Below are positions 23,509 through 36,005 of a stretch of DNA of 64,000 nucleotides, one piece after another. A model generated the notes under the pieces. It worked only from the letters and a program-made list of their open reading frames with translations, did not search any database and was not told the origin of the DNA. The stretch is from Salticus scenicus (Eukaryota > Arthropoda > Arachnida > Araneae > Salticidae): NCBI GenBank assembly GCA_963930645.1, contig OZ005652.1:357289602-357353601 (forward strand). The letters run 5' to 3'. The position numbers and the translations under genes were made by a program. How positions within the stretch are numbered: position 1 is the stretch's first letter; each line of letters opens with the position of its first letter.

Positions 23509-25432
23509 CAAGGTGCTTCAAAATTACAGTGACAAACTTTATGTGGAAATAGGGCACATTATAAGGATTCAGAATGGTATATGAACTAATGTCTATGAAT
23601 GATCATTTAAATCTTTAAGAACTGGGTGTTTTAGGGTATTTTTAAAAGATGTGGGTGTGGCTTTTAAATTTTGAAAGAATGAGATTCCATAAGAGGGTTT
23701 TTTGCCCCTAAAAGGAAGAAAAATAAAAAGTATTTCGGGCGTAAGAATTTTTTGCAGTTAATTGTATTAAATCATATGCATTTTAAAATTTTATCAATAT
23801 TATTTATTGTGCGCTTCCCACATGCCCAAAGATTCACAGTTTTGCGTTTTTTGCTAAAAGTACCCCATTTTCAGCTATTTGACATTTATCGTGCATATGA
23901 GCGGAAAGGAGCAACACTTTATAATTGAAATATATTATGTAATACGGAATGACATACATTATATAAAGATAAAAGCGCTGTTCCATTGCGCTCACATGAA
24001 AAACGATTAAAAACATTTCTGTTTTGTGTGGATATCAAACATTTTGTGGAAGCTGTATTTCATGAATCAATGACAAAAATTTAATCAGATTTGTATTTAG
24101 TTGTAAATTGACCTAAATCAATTGTGTTTACATCTGGGGATCAATCGCTTAACAGGTGGGGCTGTCATCCAAACTTTTCATAATTTTTAATATGGCAGTA
24201 TAGGACAAAATTTCCTATAAATGCAGACAATGAAAGTTATTTTTAACTAATGATTATAAAATTAATATGAATTACTGATAATAGTTGTAGCAAGCTTGGA
24301 AAAAAATTGTAGGATCGTCGCTTTCCCCTTGGGAAGAATGTACCCTTCGTGAGGATGTATATTTTTAATGTGGGACAATACCCATATTAATAAATTACAT
24401 CATAAAATTATATTTTTACGTAAATAAAATTTACGTATTAAAAATGTATAGTTAAAAAACTCATCTGTACATTTAATTGAAATGGAAGAACCATAAGTCT
24501 GGGATAATTTAAAACAAAGTTATCGATTTTTTTAATTATTATTATTGTTAATGAGTTTTTTAAAAAATGCGGAAAGTATTAGCACAGGTGATGCCCATTT
24601 ACCAAATACCACTAATAGGTGATTTTGTATGAATACTTTGAGCCATTATTAATGCTATTCGACCACCTAAATTCCAGAAGGGATACAAAGATGTGATTAT
24701 TGTAGATAGTATGCTGAACCTTGTCAAATAGCCTAATCGGAGACTACTACATTTCATAAACACAGTGGTTTTGATAGTGGTCGCGACGACCCCGGTCTCG
24801 GCCAATGTTACAGTAAACTTTTTGGATTAATTCGCATCATTTTGTATTCATAGTAGTCTAATCATTCACATAATAAAGTAAGAACTTGAAATTCCATGAG
24901 ACCTAAAACCCTCTTATGGACCCTCATCCTTTTAAAAGATATTTTTTCATGTAAGTGATTACGTAAAAAGATATACACATTGGTATTGCTGTTTCTTCTA
25001 AAGCGCGTATTGTATTGATAAAAATATTGTGCATGATTTTGTGAAATGATGGATCATACAAGATTTTAAATTTTTCAAATTATGCGGAGTTACAAATAAC
25101 AAAAAAAAAAAGGGGCTGCACATGAGCAGTCGATATTTATATATGGTGGTAACTGGTAAAAAACACCAGAATGTATCCACTCCTGAAATGATTAATATGA
25201 TGTTTGGGGTTATGGCTTTCTATGTATTCCCCATTCCTTCAGCTGATATCTACATCCACTTATAGCTTGTAACTGTATATTTGTTCCGCCCAATGTCCCA
25301 AAATCCCTGGGACTTAAGGGATTAATATGACTGTTGTCGACATGGGTCCCTATATAATTCTGGATATTTTGGAGTGCCTTATCTCCATTTAAAATATGTC
25401 GCTATGATTTTGTGTAATTTTGGTACACCCTG
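23509..25432. mobile_element. 1.9-kb TA-flanked element with imperfect TIRs
   Basis: The left end caaggtgcttcaaaattaca and the inverted right end cagggtgtaccaaaattaca match at 16 of 20 positions. TA borders both sides (23507-23508 and 25433-25434). The phrase ccataagagggttt near 23690 recurs inverted near 24905, which suggests older inner arms. No transposase motif was found. It is probably a non-autonomous Tc1/mariner-like element. Confidence 0.55.
24599..24838 (-). CDS. unrecognised open frame, possibly a captured exon or fragment
   Basis: A minus-strand frame runs from an upstream stop near 24839 to a TAA at 24599, without an ATG near its start (the first ATG gives a much shorter peptide). 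It reads SKKFTVTLAETGVVATTIKT, then SLRLGYLTRFSILSTIITSL, then PFWNLGGRIALIMAQ, which is hydrophobic enough for one or two membrane-like segments. The end reads atttg followed by gtaaat, which could be a splice donor. It lies inside the TA-flanked element at 23509-25432. I do not recognise it; chance is possible. Confidence 0.2.
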
Positions 25433-26320
25433 TATATATATATATGTATCAGGACTGCCAACCATCTCATTAATAAGCGTAGACTTGTTAACGCCCCTTG
25501 AAAATACGCCCCTTTTTCCCACACCACTTTATATTTAAAGCAATTGTCTCCAAATAGTGTTACGATTAAATAAGAATGAAATTACTCTAAAAAATTACTG
25601 GTGTACAAAAAAAGGCGGTGACTAAAAGTACTACGCTTCATAATGAGATGGTTAGCAAGCATGATATATACACACACACACATATATATATGTGTGTGTG
25701 TATGTACTTTTCCTCACTTCTTTATTGACTCTCATTCCATAGGTTTGCTAATTTAATTTATTTTATTCCTCAGACGAATTTTTCCGTAGTACCTAAAATT
25801 AAAATGTTGTAAATCCTGTAACTTTCTATATTTAAAAAAATAAATAAATAAATAAATAAAAAGTAACTAAATAAATAACGGTATCTTACAAACCAGGATT
25901 CTAAATTACTGTAAAAAAAAAAGGAATTATTCAATGCATAGCAGTAATAATATGGATTAAATCACCCCTGTAATGCATATTATGTATTTATGTATTTTCA
26001 AATATTGTAGTGAAATCAAATATTTTTAGGATAACCAGCTAATAATGACAAACATGTCGAAAAACAACAACAAAAGTAGATTTAACAAAATTCAATATTT
26101 TTTTAAAAACTTTAACAAAGTCATGTAGATTGCGTTTTATCAATAGATAATTAGAGACAATTTTCTTTATTAGTTTATTTTTATTTCATTATTATTATTA
26201 TTATTTTAAGAAAAAAAAAATATTAGAGATTTGGAAAGCAAATACGTATCGGTATAAAATCAGAATTCTTTGATTATAAGAACGCTTTGAGAGGACATGA
26301 AAGGCGTTGAGTGACATTAG
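25433..26320. other. intronic, simple repeats
   Basis: Contains (CA)n/(TG)n around 25670-25702, (AAAT)n near 25837-25860 and (ATT)n near 26188-26205. Nothing else supported. Confidence 0.5.
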
Positions 26321-26324
26321 TTAA

Positions 26325-26524
26325 CCCTTTCAGGGGCGGTGGTTGCATAGTGCAAGCACTAATTTTAATTCAAACTTGCAGAAACTGTCCCCGGAAATTT
26401 TTTATAAAATTTTTCTTTTATAACTTACACGGATAACTTCCATTATTTCTTGTCTTTAAATATTTGTGGTAATTTCTGGTACTGTTGATTTTAAATTAAG
26501 GAAATGTACTTGTCATTGCAAGGG
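26325..26524. mobile_element. 200-bp TTAA-flanked MITE, copy 1
   Basis: TTAA lies on both sides (26321-26324, 26525-26528). The left end CCCTTTCAGGGGCGGTGG closely resembles the left end of the element at 41360, and the right end TGCAAGGG mirrors the left CCCTTTCA. TTAA target sites are typical of piggyBac (also Kolobok) elements. No coding capacity. Confidence 0.65.
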
Positions 26525-26528
26525 TTAA

Positions 26529-27239
26529 ATAACTACACGAGTGTCCCTAAATGTTGCAGCACAGACCAGAAGAGTTAAAACAGAGGACCAGAATAGGACT
26601 AGTAAAAAGTTAATGGAAATTTTGTAATCTAAATATGCATTGTTAATTTAAATATGCCAGAGTATTGTTAGTACATACACTTTTATTCACCCAACTTTTC
26701 TTAAAGGGTATTTTTATTTTTATTTAATCGTAATTACATAGTGGAAAATGTTTGCTACAACTTAACTGGTGTGAAGAAAGCACGGTTACTAACAGTGCTC
26801 CGGAGTAAAATAAAACTTTGGGATGTCTGAGTTTACAAATTTCCATTAATCTTCTTGCAAAACCCATACTGACAATTTCGAATCTGAGGTTTTTATTACC
26901 TAAAAAATAAACTGTCCTGCTTTGGAGGTTATACCGTACTTTTAAACAAAAATGCAACAGTTGCTTTGTTCAAGATATAAAACACAATTCTTGATGAGGA
27001 GAATTAAATGTGTAACGTGTTTTGCATTTCTGATAGTTTCGTCTTATATTTAAATAAGTGGAAAATTCGGTATAAAAAATAAGAGTAACATATTTAATTA
27101 TTTTACGGGTAAAGTATCAATTATTTTTGATATAATTGAGATATAATGGATAATTTTTTATATAAATTTCTAAATATATATTTTTTTTTTAATTTATTAA
27201 CTAACCACTCATCAGTTTATTAAAATTTCAATATTAACG
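26529..27239. other. intronic, nothing recognised
   Basis: AT-rich sequence with short unsupported frames only. Confidence 0.4.
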
Positions 27240-27667
27240 GCCCTCTTCACTTACCGTCACCGGAAGCCCGAGCCAATGTTATTCTATGAGGATATTTTCT
27301 TTACGAATAACTTATTAACTAATACATATTTTTAAATTCTGTTTTCACATTTAGAGAATTCCTAACTGTTAAATTGACGGACCTTTTTTAAAAATATATT
27401 TTTTTATTTTTTAATAAATTATTTTGGAATTGCAAAATGAAAAAAAATTACATATTGAAAATTCGCATTTTGCAGCTTCAAAATAAAATATAAAAAAATA
27501 AAAAAATAATTTTTTGAAAAAAAACCGTCAATTTAACAGCTGGGAATTTTCAGAATGTGAAAACAGAATTTAAAAATATGTATTAGTTAATAAGTTATTT
27601 GTAAAGAAATATTTCCCATATAATAACATTAGCTTCGGCTTCCGGCGGCTGTGAGTGAATCGGATCC
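27240..27667. mobile_element. hairpin MITE, copy 2 of the family at 22157-22490
   Basis: The left arm (gtcaccggaagcccgagcc, aatgttattctatg, attaactaatacat) is mirrored on the right (atgtattagttaataagtta, ataataacattagc, ttcggcttccgg). The core aactaatacatatttttaaa followed by ttctgttttcacattt is shared with copy 1. The centre is AT-rich. Confidence 0.75.
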
Positions 27668-29058
27668 TTATCAAACATTATTATCAATTGAATAATTGTG
27701 AATAAACTATTATTGTTTCTTTCATAAAATAATTATCTTATTTAAATTTACACTTTAAATCCAAAGCATTTAATAATTATTACATTGCATTTATTATGTA
27801 AATGAGACAAGAATTTTATGAAAAAAAAGTTATCTTCATTAGTTTAAAATAGTAAAAAAAATGTATATAATTAAAATATTTATACCGAAAAGTAAAAATA
27901 TATATATATATACATAATTTTATTTTAATTATTATTTTATTAGAATTTTATGCAATTTGAATTAAAAGGAATTATCCTCTAAATATTTTGTATTTATTAT
28001 ATGAAGTTATTGCATAATTATACATTTGATATAATGAAAGTTACTCGTGCTACACATACACTAACTATCTTTTTATAATCCTGTTGTACCTATGCTAATC
28101 ATTCTAAGAAGCTTGTTTTTAATTGAAATGGCATGCATGCATTTTTTTTTTTTTTATCTAACACGTGTTTCTTTTTAATATCTTTGTTATCTGTGTGTAT
28201 AATCAGTAATAAAATCTCACTTTAAAGGATATGTATTTTATTGATGTATGCAGTTTTATTAAAGATACATTTATTTTTCCTTTTACTTCTAAAGCATATG
28301 CGGGTTTCCTTATACTCGTACCTATCGTACGTTCTTATATAAAGGGGATACTCAAAAATATTTCCTGAATATCAAAATGTTTTATTACGCCCCTCTAAAA
28401 CTATCCCTCTCTGTTAAAGCTCAAAATTGTAAGATTCAAAATATTATATACCGCCTGTATGCATTGCATATTTAATTATTAATGCTGCATAAAGTCAATA
28501 AATTTCAGAAAGTCAATAAATTTTAGAAATTTTAAGGATACTTTTCATTTTAAAATACGATTATTTAAGCATTTTGTTTTTCTTTATCTGCCAGCAGTAC
28601 TTAATAAGCGATTTAAAATGTTTCACTTGTTTTCCTGAGGTCGTCAATAGATGATTCAAGCTAATTAACAGCATTCTCAGCATCGCAATTTTACCCAATT
28701 TATCCCCCAATCTTTAATGTATAATATGAATAACCTAATAACCTAATGTATAATATTAATAGCCTAATATATAAATAACCTAACATATTACATTATTAAA
28801 TTGTAAATTGTAAATTATAAAACATAAATTATAAAATTATAAAAAATAAAAGATTACGTAATTTAAAAGATTACATTTAAAAAATATATATAAAATACAC
28901 TACATTTACCATGAAATTACAGAGTAAAAACTGTAGGCCAGAGAAAATATCTTATTGTGTCTTTGTCTTTCAAAAGTTCATGAAGGTCAACTTTCATTCT
29001 TTTTTTAATATTTTTTCCTCCATTTTAAGATCTAGATATGTGTTATTAAAGAGTAATT

Positions 29059-29060
<2 letters not shown>
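27668..29060. other. intronic, AT-rich simple sequence
   Basis: Contains cryptically simple stretches such as 28725-28890 (repeated taacctaata and aattataaa words). No gene or element seen. Confidence 0.45.

Positions 29061-29126
<66 letters not shown>
29061..29126. repeat. compound microsatellite (AC)n-(AT)n
   Basis: About 38 bp of (AC)n passing directly into about 28 bp of (AT)n. Confidence 0.95.
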
Positions 29127-29131
<5 letters not shown>

Positions 29132-29240
29132 CAATTTCAAAACAGTGGAGTTTATAACATTGTTTTTGTTTAAACATAGCCTCCTTAACTAGATGCCTGT
29201 CGCGTTGCTCGAAAACTTGGCAACAGTTGTAACGGTAGAC

Positions 29241-29256
29241 AGCGCCACCTGGTGCA
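29241..29256 (-). promoter_or_regulatory. CTCF-like motif
   Basis: On the minus strand this reads TGCACCAGGTGGCGCT, which contains CACCAGGTGGCGCT, very close to the known CTCF core. CTCF is the zinc-finger insulator protein shared by arthropods and vertebrates. Binding is inference. Confidence 0.4.
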
Positions 29257-30036
29257 GATTGCGCGACTGTTATATTCAACAGCCAAGAAAATTTTTTAAA
29301 AAAGGGATATGATATACATAAAAAGCAAATTGAATCAAAGAAAAATCGATTATATAAATCATATATCACTTCTTAGAGTTGATGGTGGCAGTTAAATAAA
29401 GAAATCATGCAATCTGTATCAGGTAGCGCTGTCTGTGGTGTTTCCCCCATTTCATATCATTATTTTTTGTCATTTTAAAATTATACCATGTTTATTTCCA
29501 GTTCTTGAGAAAAAGAAATCATTTTGTTTTTGTTTATGTGGCTTTATTCAAAATGATATTTTAAATATCAATGTATCTTTAATTCATTTTCATTGTTCTC
29601 AAAATCAATGAAATTCTTGTTCTTTTTTCAAACCCAAACTTGCCAGATTGTTCCATTCCTTCTAGAAACTTTCTTTATTTAAAAAAAAAAAAAAAAAAAA
29701 AAAAAGTAAAGCAATATTACAAAATAATAAAAAATGTATCTTTAAATTTCAACCAATTATATTCAGTGTCACCCATCATACGTCATTTCCATTATTTGAA
29801 AGCGAACGGTTATTTTTTAACTTTAGCCAATGAGAAAACTAAAATATAGATAATATGTCACTTCCTGTTTCAGTTTAATCTGTCACTGTCCTTTATTTTT
29901 GGCTAATTATCAGCCTTCTTTTGTTTAAAACTTTCATAAGTTAAATCTTTAAGATGCCTGGTTGGCTACATTTAGCTTTTTTTAAATTTGCCATTTGGCG
30001 CGTTTTGTTTTCTCCGGCAACCCTGTTCGGCGTTGG

Positions 30037-30160
30037 TAAAAAAATTAGGGGATTCCCCTAGGCAGCTCTCTCTCTTCTCGTTCGGGTCGGCATGCAACGT
30101 ACGTAGGTGCTTCAGAAGAATAAATTCTGAAAGATGAGACATCTAGAAGGAACGGAAATG
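30037..30160 (+). promoter_or_regulatory. candidate promoter and first exon
   Basis: A TATA-like taaaaaaatt at 30037-30046 lies about 28 nt before a pyrimidine tract CTCTCTCTCTTCTCGTTC starting at 30066, the form of a TOP-type transcription start. The following 95 nt are unusually GC- and CpG-rich for the window, include an ATG at 30134 and end at aaatg before GTACGTAAG, a strong donor at 30161. The short frame MRHLEGTEM would run into the intron. No second exon could be identified, so a nested plus-strand gene, a transposon promoter and chance all remain open. Confidence 0.25.
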
Positions 30161-30576
30161 GTACGTAAGAAAAGATTTCTTTTGTATTAGCACAATAATG
30201 CATATCATTTACAATTTTTTAACGATGTAATTGAAATATCGTATGAAATGACAATCTTTTGTAAGAGATAGTTTACATTAATCTTGTTTTTGATCTCTTC
30301 TATTTGATGTCCAGAAGTAAATAAAATCATCTTAATATTTCGTAACCGAAAGTGCCTGGTGTATTAATTTATTGGTTTGTTGTTGTTGTATGATCTACGA
30401 TACGGACGATACGGCCTAATATAACTTTTAAACCAAATTATTTCTCTAAATAAAAAAAATAGAAACAACTATATATGTATAAGAATTTTAAAAATATAAC
30501 ACTGTCTACCGCTTTAACTGTTGCTATGTTTCCGTGCTACGCGACAGGCATCTAGTTAAGTAGGCTATGGTTTAAA

Positions 30577-31595
30577 TAAATGTATAATATTTATTTAAGA
30601 GTTTATTAGACTTGAGTTAGTTTGACATGATGTATATGACATGATGTATTACATTATGCAGTTTAATGTCTTTAGATCGGCACCAGTTAACGAGAGGTTC
30701 TGCTTTCGACTCTGATAGATGGAAGTGATGCGTTCAGTTAAAGATAGCATCGACAAAAATCTTTCGGAATTTTCCGAGAATTTTTTCAAAACTCACGAAA
30801 CTAATGGGTAGGACACATTAAAAGGAACTCCTGGAAGGCATTCCACCCATTCCGAGGACTCAAGTGTTGTAAATAAGCCTTAATCACTATAGTATTTGAA
30901 TGTTTATAATAAACGCAATTGATACAAATTCTACTGTATAAACTTCAATTATTAATTCACTTACATATGTTATTTAAATACTATTCATATGGCACATACA
31001 AATAAATGTTTTTGTATAGAAAACATATATATATGTCTTTGAAAAAAAATCTGTTTATCACTTTTAAATTTTAGTTATTTTTTTAACTATTACAACGAAT
31101 TGTCTATTTTATTGTACATTTATTTTGAAAGTCGCAGAAATGCATGCATATATATAAAAACTTAAAATGTTATGTTGATAAAAGGGAACGATGTAATAAA
31201 GATTATTTATTTTATGCTAATATTTTATATCAATTAATGTTGAAAATTTAATACTATTGAAAGTGGATTGCAAACATTCCTTTAAATATCGTATGAAAAT
31301 AAAAAGGAGATTCGATTAGAAAATACACTTTGTGTAATGAAAAACGTGTATTTTAATACGTTTTATCAAAAGTAAAATCGCAAGTATTAATGGAAAATAA
31401 AAAAAAAGCCTCCGAAGTTGTTGAAATCGATATTTCTAGAAATAATTCATGAAATGGTACATAGAACTAATCAAGTTCATATATTACTATCCAATGCGGG
31501 TGATTTAACTACATTTAACAAAATAAATATTTACTGTGGCCTATGGAAATTAATTACACTACAAAATTTTAACGATTAAAATTTATAATTACTGA

Positions 31596-31639
<44 letters not shown>

Positions 31640-31699
31640 TTATAATTCCTTAAATACACATGTATATATATTTATTTATTTATAATTCCTTAAATACAC

Positions 31700-31752
<53 letters not shown>
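30577..31752. other. intronic, simple repeats near the right end
   Basis: A short frame at about 30720-30810 (MEVMRSVKDSIDKN, then a stop) is not recognised. (TA)n and (CA)n tracts fill 31602-31752, directly against the Tc1-like element. Confidence 0.4.
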
Positions 31753-33178
31753 CACTGATAGAAAAAAAAATTCCAACACCAAGAAAAAATTACTGTACAG
31801 TAATGAAATTTCAGAAATACATTTGTCTAGGTAACATATTGAATTGATTAAAGTTTCAAGATCACAGGCAGAGCCATTGGCGAGAAGAGCCATTTCAAAT
31901 GTGAAATGTTGGTACATTAGTAACCGGTGTAACCGCCAGAATTTTGAATGCAAGCATGCAAACGTGCATGCATTGTGTCGTACAGGTGTCTGATATCAGT
32001 TTGTGGGATGGAGTTCCATGCGTGTTGCACTTGGGCGGTCAATGCAGGGACGGTTAATGCTGGTTGTGGATGACGCTGGAGTTGTCGTCAATGATGTCCC
32101 ATACGTGCTCGATTGGAGAAAGATCTGGTGATCTAGCAGGCAAAGGCAACATGTCGACACTCTGTAGAGCATGGTGGGTTCCAACAGCGGTATGAGGGCG
32201 AGCGTTATCCTGTTGGAAAACACCCCCTTGAATGCTGTTCATGAATGGTAGCACAACAGGTTGTATCACTGGACTGACGTACAAATTTGCGGTCAGGGTG
32301 CGTGGGATAACCACGAGAGTGCTCCTGCTGTCATAGGAAATTGCTCCCCAAACCATAACTCCAGGAGTAGGCCCTGTGTGTCTAGGCCGCAAACAGGTCA
32401 CTAGCAGGCGTTCATCTGGCCTCCTTCTAACCAACACACGGCCATCACTGCGACCAAGGCAGAACCGGCTTTCATCAGAAAACACAACAGATTTCCACTT
32501 CGTCCTCCAATGAGCTCTAGCTTCACACCTCTCACGTCGCAAATGGTAGTGGTTTGGAGTCAGTGAAATGCACGCTACAGGGCGTCTTGCTCGGAGCTGT
32601 CCTTGAAGTAACCGATTTGTAACAGTTCTTTGTGTCACTGTGGTGCGAACTGCAGCTCGAATTTCAGCTGCAGATGCAGTACGATTAACCAGAGCCATAC
32701 GCCGAACACGGCGGTCTTCCCTCTCAGTAGTGCCACGTGGCCGCCCGGAACCCGGTCTTCTTGAGGCAGTACCTTCCCTTGACCATTGCTGCCAACACTC
32801 ATGCACAGTGGATGCATTCCTGCCAAGTCTTTCTGCAATATCGCGGAAAGAAAACCCACCTTCTCGTAGCCCTACTACACGACCTCGTTCAAACTCAGTG
32901 AGCTGTTGATAATGGCTTCTTCGTCTTCTTAGAGGCAACCTTGACTAACATTAACCCACTACGTCAAATCTCAAATGTAAATAACGATCACGAGCCTTAC
33001 AGCGCTTATTTAAATCAAACCTCATTTGCATGTCCATAGTTTTGCTACAAGCGCCACACTTATGCGCGTAGCTCGAAATTTGAATCGACGTCATCTTTCA
33101 GATGTATAAACACGCCTACCAAATTTCGTTTATCTAGCACATCTCCTTCCTGGTGTTGGGATTTTTTTTCCGTCAGTG
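31753..33178 (-). mobile_element. complete Tc1-like transposon, 1426 bp
   Basis: The ends are inverted repeats of at least 30 bp: left cactgatagaaaaaaaaatt followed by ccaacacc, right inverse cactgacggaaaaaaaatcc followed by caacacc. TA target dinucleotides flank at 31751-31752 and 33179-33180, and the site is inside a TA microsatellite. A single transposase gene fills the element on the minus strand. Both ends are present, so the copy inserted whole and then mutated. Confidence 0.92.
31917..32938 (-). pseudogene. Tc1-family transposase, nearly intact, two lesions
   Basis: The protein would cut and paste the element at TA sites. From the N-terminus: a basic start PLRRRRSHYQQLTEFERGRV, two helix-turn-helix units with the GSGRPRGTT linker typical of Tc1 transposases, then the catalytic core with VVFSDESRF (first Asp), VFQQDNARPH (second Asp) and RSPDLSPIEHVWD (Glu). 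I count 32 residues between the second Asp and the Glu rather than the 34 of classic Tc1. Two defects: the codon at the expected start is TTG (32936-32938) with a TAG three codons upstream, and a 1-bp deletion near 32088 shifts the frame to a TAA at 32054. Beyond it the old frame reads on (LQRHPQPALTVPALT, IRHLYDTMHARLHACIQ, ending GGYTGY) to a TAA at 31917-31919. It should be inactive. Confidence 0.9.
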
Positions 33179-33829
33179 TATATATATATATATATTTAAT
33201 ACTAGCTGACCCGTCCGGCTTCGCACTGATGAACAAATTTTAGTTAAAGATGGATTGATATGTAAAAAATCAAGAAATATATCAGTTTATATGTTATAGT
33301 CAGGCAATATTATTAACTGGAAAGTCAAAATATAATTTTACAATTATCTTTTTTTAATTAGTTGTTAAATGTTGGCAATTTTTACTTAATGCTATTTATT
33401 TATTTATTTATTTATTTCATAAAAAGAAACATTTCTTTACTCATGAATAAAAAATATTGAAAAATAAACCTATGACATGAAAATGTTTTTGATAAAATTG
33501 ACGTCATAATAGCTTTAATTATTATTTATTTTTTCATTTCGCAAATATATTTAATTTTTTCCATAATTGATTATTATTTTAATAATGTATATTAAAGGAG
33601 AAATCAATAATATGAAACAATATTCGTACAATATATACTATTACAGAATCTGGTGTGAAAAAAACCCCACACGACTTCCATTACCCACTATTACACGTAA
33701 TATATACAATTTTTTGGAGATATTACTTGCATTTTTTGAGATTTTCGAGTAAGAGAAACTTGATACACGTATAAAGACACATACAACAGAGTTTGTATAG
33801 CGAGTCAAAAAATAAGGGAAAAAAAAAAT

Positions 33830-34530
33830 AGATAGTTATTTTTTTAAACACGAATTTCCGAGATCTAAAACTGAACTACCTAATCAGGATGACCGTTAAT
33901 ATTCCTGTAATAAGCACGTAATACTTGAGAAAGGTTATCTAAATTGGATTAAAGAAAAAAATTTCAAGAATACGTTAGAGCCGTTTTTGAGATACCAACT
34001 TTTACCAAAACTTAACATACTCAATTATTGACCTAACAACAATAATTACATACAAAAGGATATTTAATAGGAAGTTAACATGGCGAGTTTGAAAAAAATC
34101 CGTACAGGCGTTTTTAAAGGAACGCACTTGCGAAGTCTGAAATTGAGCTGTTTATAGAGGACGCCTATCAATTTTCCTGAACTAAGCAACTTTTCAATCG
34201 AAAGGGCATCTAATATATTATTTATATAGCAACTTTGAAGAAAATCATTAGAAGTGTTTTTGAATATGGGCTTAGGGTCCCATTTCTGGTTTTCGATGAC
34301 CCAATTCCGGTTTTTCAATTTTCACGAAAATTTGGAAAATTTATCTGTACACCAGACCTGAATCACTTGTGAAGTTTAGTAGTTCTATTTTTATTAGTTT
34401 TGGAGATATGACAGCCAGAAGATTACACACACACGTGCACATATACACACACACTGACCAATTGCCAAAACCTATACAATACTTCCACTACCTACGGTAG
34501 TAGGGTAATTGAAGTAAACACATACATCTC
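33830..34530 (-). repeat. second, inverted copy of the hairpin-ended repeat at 4487-5230
   Basis: Read on the minus strand it matches the first copy in order: a degenerate terminal hairpin near 34475-34520 (acttccactacc, then gggtaattgaagt), then wording like cgcaagtgcgttcc near 34120, ggtatctcaaaaacg near 33985, and agttttagatctcggaaat near 33860. The copies have diverged clearly. Confidence 0.6.
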
Positions 34531-35091
34531 GTATTTACTACGATAATATACAGATTTTCGTATTACGTTTTCGATCGCCAAATACAAAATCGCCAATGAC
34601 GATAGATATCAAATCTATGCTTTGTTTTCAATTAAAATATTGAAAATTTTAATTAAAAATTTATTTTACCAAAATTTATTATAGCTTCTAGCACTTAGAG
34701 CGAGACAGTGTAACTTTTGATTATTGAAAGAAAAAAAAAAAAAAAAAAGCAATCGGCTTTTTAGTTCTAGCGATCGTTCTCTACATATGCATATAAACCT
34801 TTCTTTTTTTTATATTAGTATAGCTACAGAGCATACGTATATTAAATAGGTTTCCAGTCAGCATAATGTAACTCAAATAATTAAATGCTATTTACATTTC
34901 AGTAATGGCTGTATGCGCTATGTATATTGAGCTACTTGCCATAACTGTTAGTTGCTAAAAATAGTCGCCAAATAAATTTAAACATCTCAATACGCAAGCG
35001 AAGTATGACATCACTGACCGCCCGTGGATGCAAGAAAAAGATTTTCCATGTTAATCGCTCATTGGATTTTTTTTTTTTTTTTTAATTAAAA

Positions 35092-35790
35092 TTCTAGAAG
35101 AATTATTTCCCGATTTTAATCCTCATATTTGGGTATAGATATGTATTAGTTATTGTATGCATGCGTTAGATTGAGTTATTTTGCTGTCAAATTGACAAAA
35201 TTTTAATTTTAAATTTCAAAACTGTCACCCTTTGCGTTTTTTGTATTTGGCGATCAAAAACGTAATACGAAAATATATAGCCAGATGTATATTTTCGTAA
35301 TATGTATTGTGCGAAATATTGTTTCATATTATTCGTTACACTCTTAATGTAAGTTTTTAAAATAACCATGATTTTTGAAAGGAATTAAATTATATTCGCC
35401 AGATAATTTGGCGATATTTTTTTTTTCTGCCAAGGATGACGGATATCAAATCTATTCCGCTGCAACATATTAGTATATTATATCAGATACTTTATTTAGA
35501 CATTTGAAAACAAATTTGACTTCAAATTATGATAGAATATTTATCTTTTCCCTTTTAATTAGTTTATTAGTTGGATGTTTATTGTGTAAATATCATCCTT
35601 TGAAATGAAATGTTTATGTTTTCAATCGAATATGGAAATTTGCCATTTTTTTTTCTAGAGTTTTGAAATTTAAAATTCCAATTTTATCAATTTTACAACA
35701 AAAACAATTTAATCTAACGGATGCACATGATAACTAATACATATCTATATCCAAATATGGGGATTAAAATGGGGAAATAATTTTCCTCGA
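35092..35790. repeat. inverted repeat, ~130-bp arms
   Basis: The left arm (gggtatagatatgtattagt at about 35130, then gcgttagattgag) is repeated inverted at 35660-35790 (ctaacggatgcacatg, actaatacatatctatatcc). The sequence gtatttggcgatcaaaaacg between the arms also occurs at 34570 in the other orientation and in weaker form at 20600, so it is a dispersed word. Confidence 0.6.
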
Positions 35791-36005
35791 TCTTTATTAT
35801 TTTTTTACAAAAAATCCAGTTCACTTTTTATATTATTGTTCGCGTGAAAATATATTTTATTATATGTCTAAAAATAAATTAATTCGTAAATCTTTTTGGC
35901 AACAATTATAAATTAAAATAAATAATATTATAAAATAGAATTTCTTATTTTATTTTATTTTATTTATTTATTTATTTTTAAATTCCAATTTCGTTTACAC
36001 ACATC

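Larger units (their letters stand above)
29172..30576. mobile_element. 1.4-kb segment bounded by ~70-bp inverted repeats
   Basis: The left end aaacatagcctccttaacta continues gatgcctgtcgcg, then gcaacagttgtaacggtaga. The right end carries the inverse: tctaccgctttaactgttgc, cgcgacaggcatctagttaa, then taggctatggttt. A second, inner inverted pair joins 29237-29262 (agacagcgccacctggtgca) to 29406-29432 (tgcaatctgtatcaggtagc), so the left side is itself a hairpin. No transposase frame is visible. It is probably a non-autonomous DNA transposon, with a promoter-like stretch inside (30037-30160). Confidence 0.5.

Noticed and set aside
30719..30811. Short frame MEVMRSVKDSIDKN...
   Set aside because: About 30 codons, no recognisable homology, no clear splice or promoter context.
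32640..32909. Plus-strand and alternative minus-strand frames over the Tc1-like transposase
   Set aside because: They are shadows of the GC-richer transposase gene in other frames.
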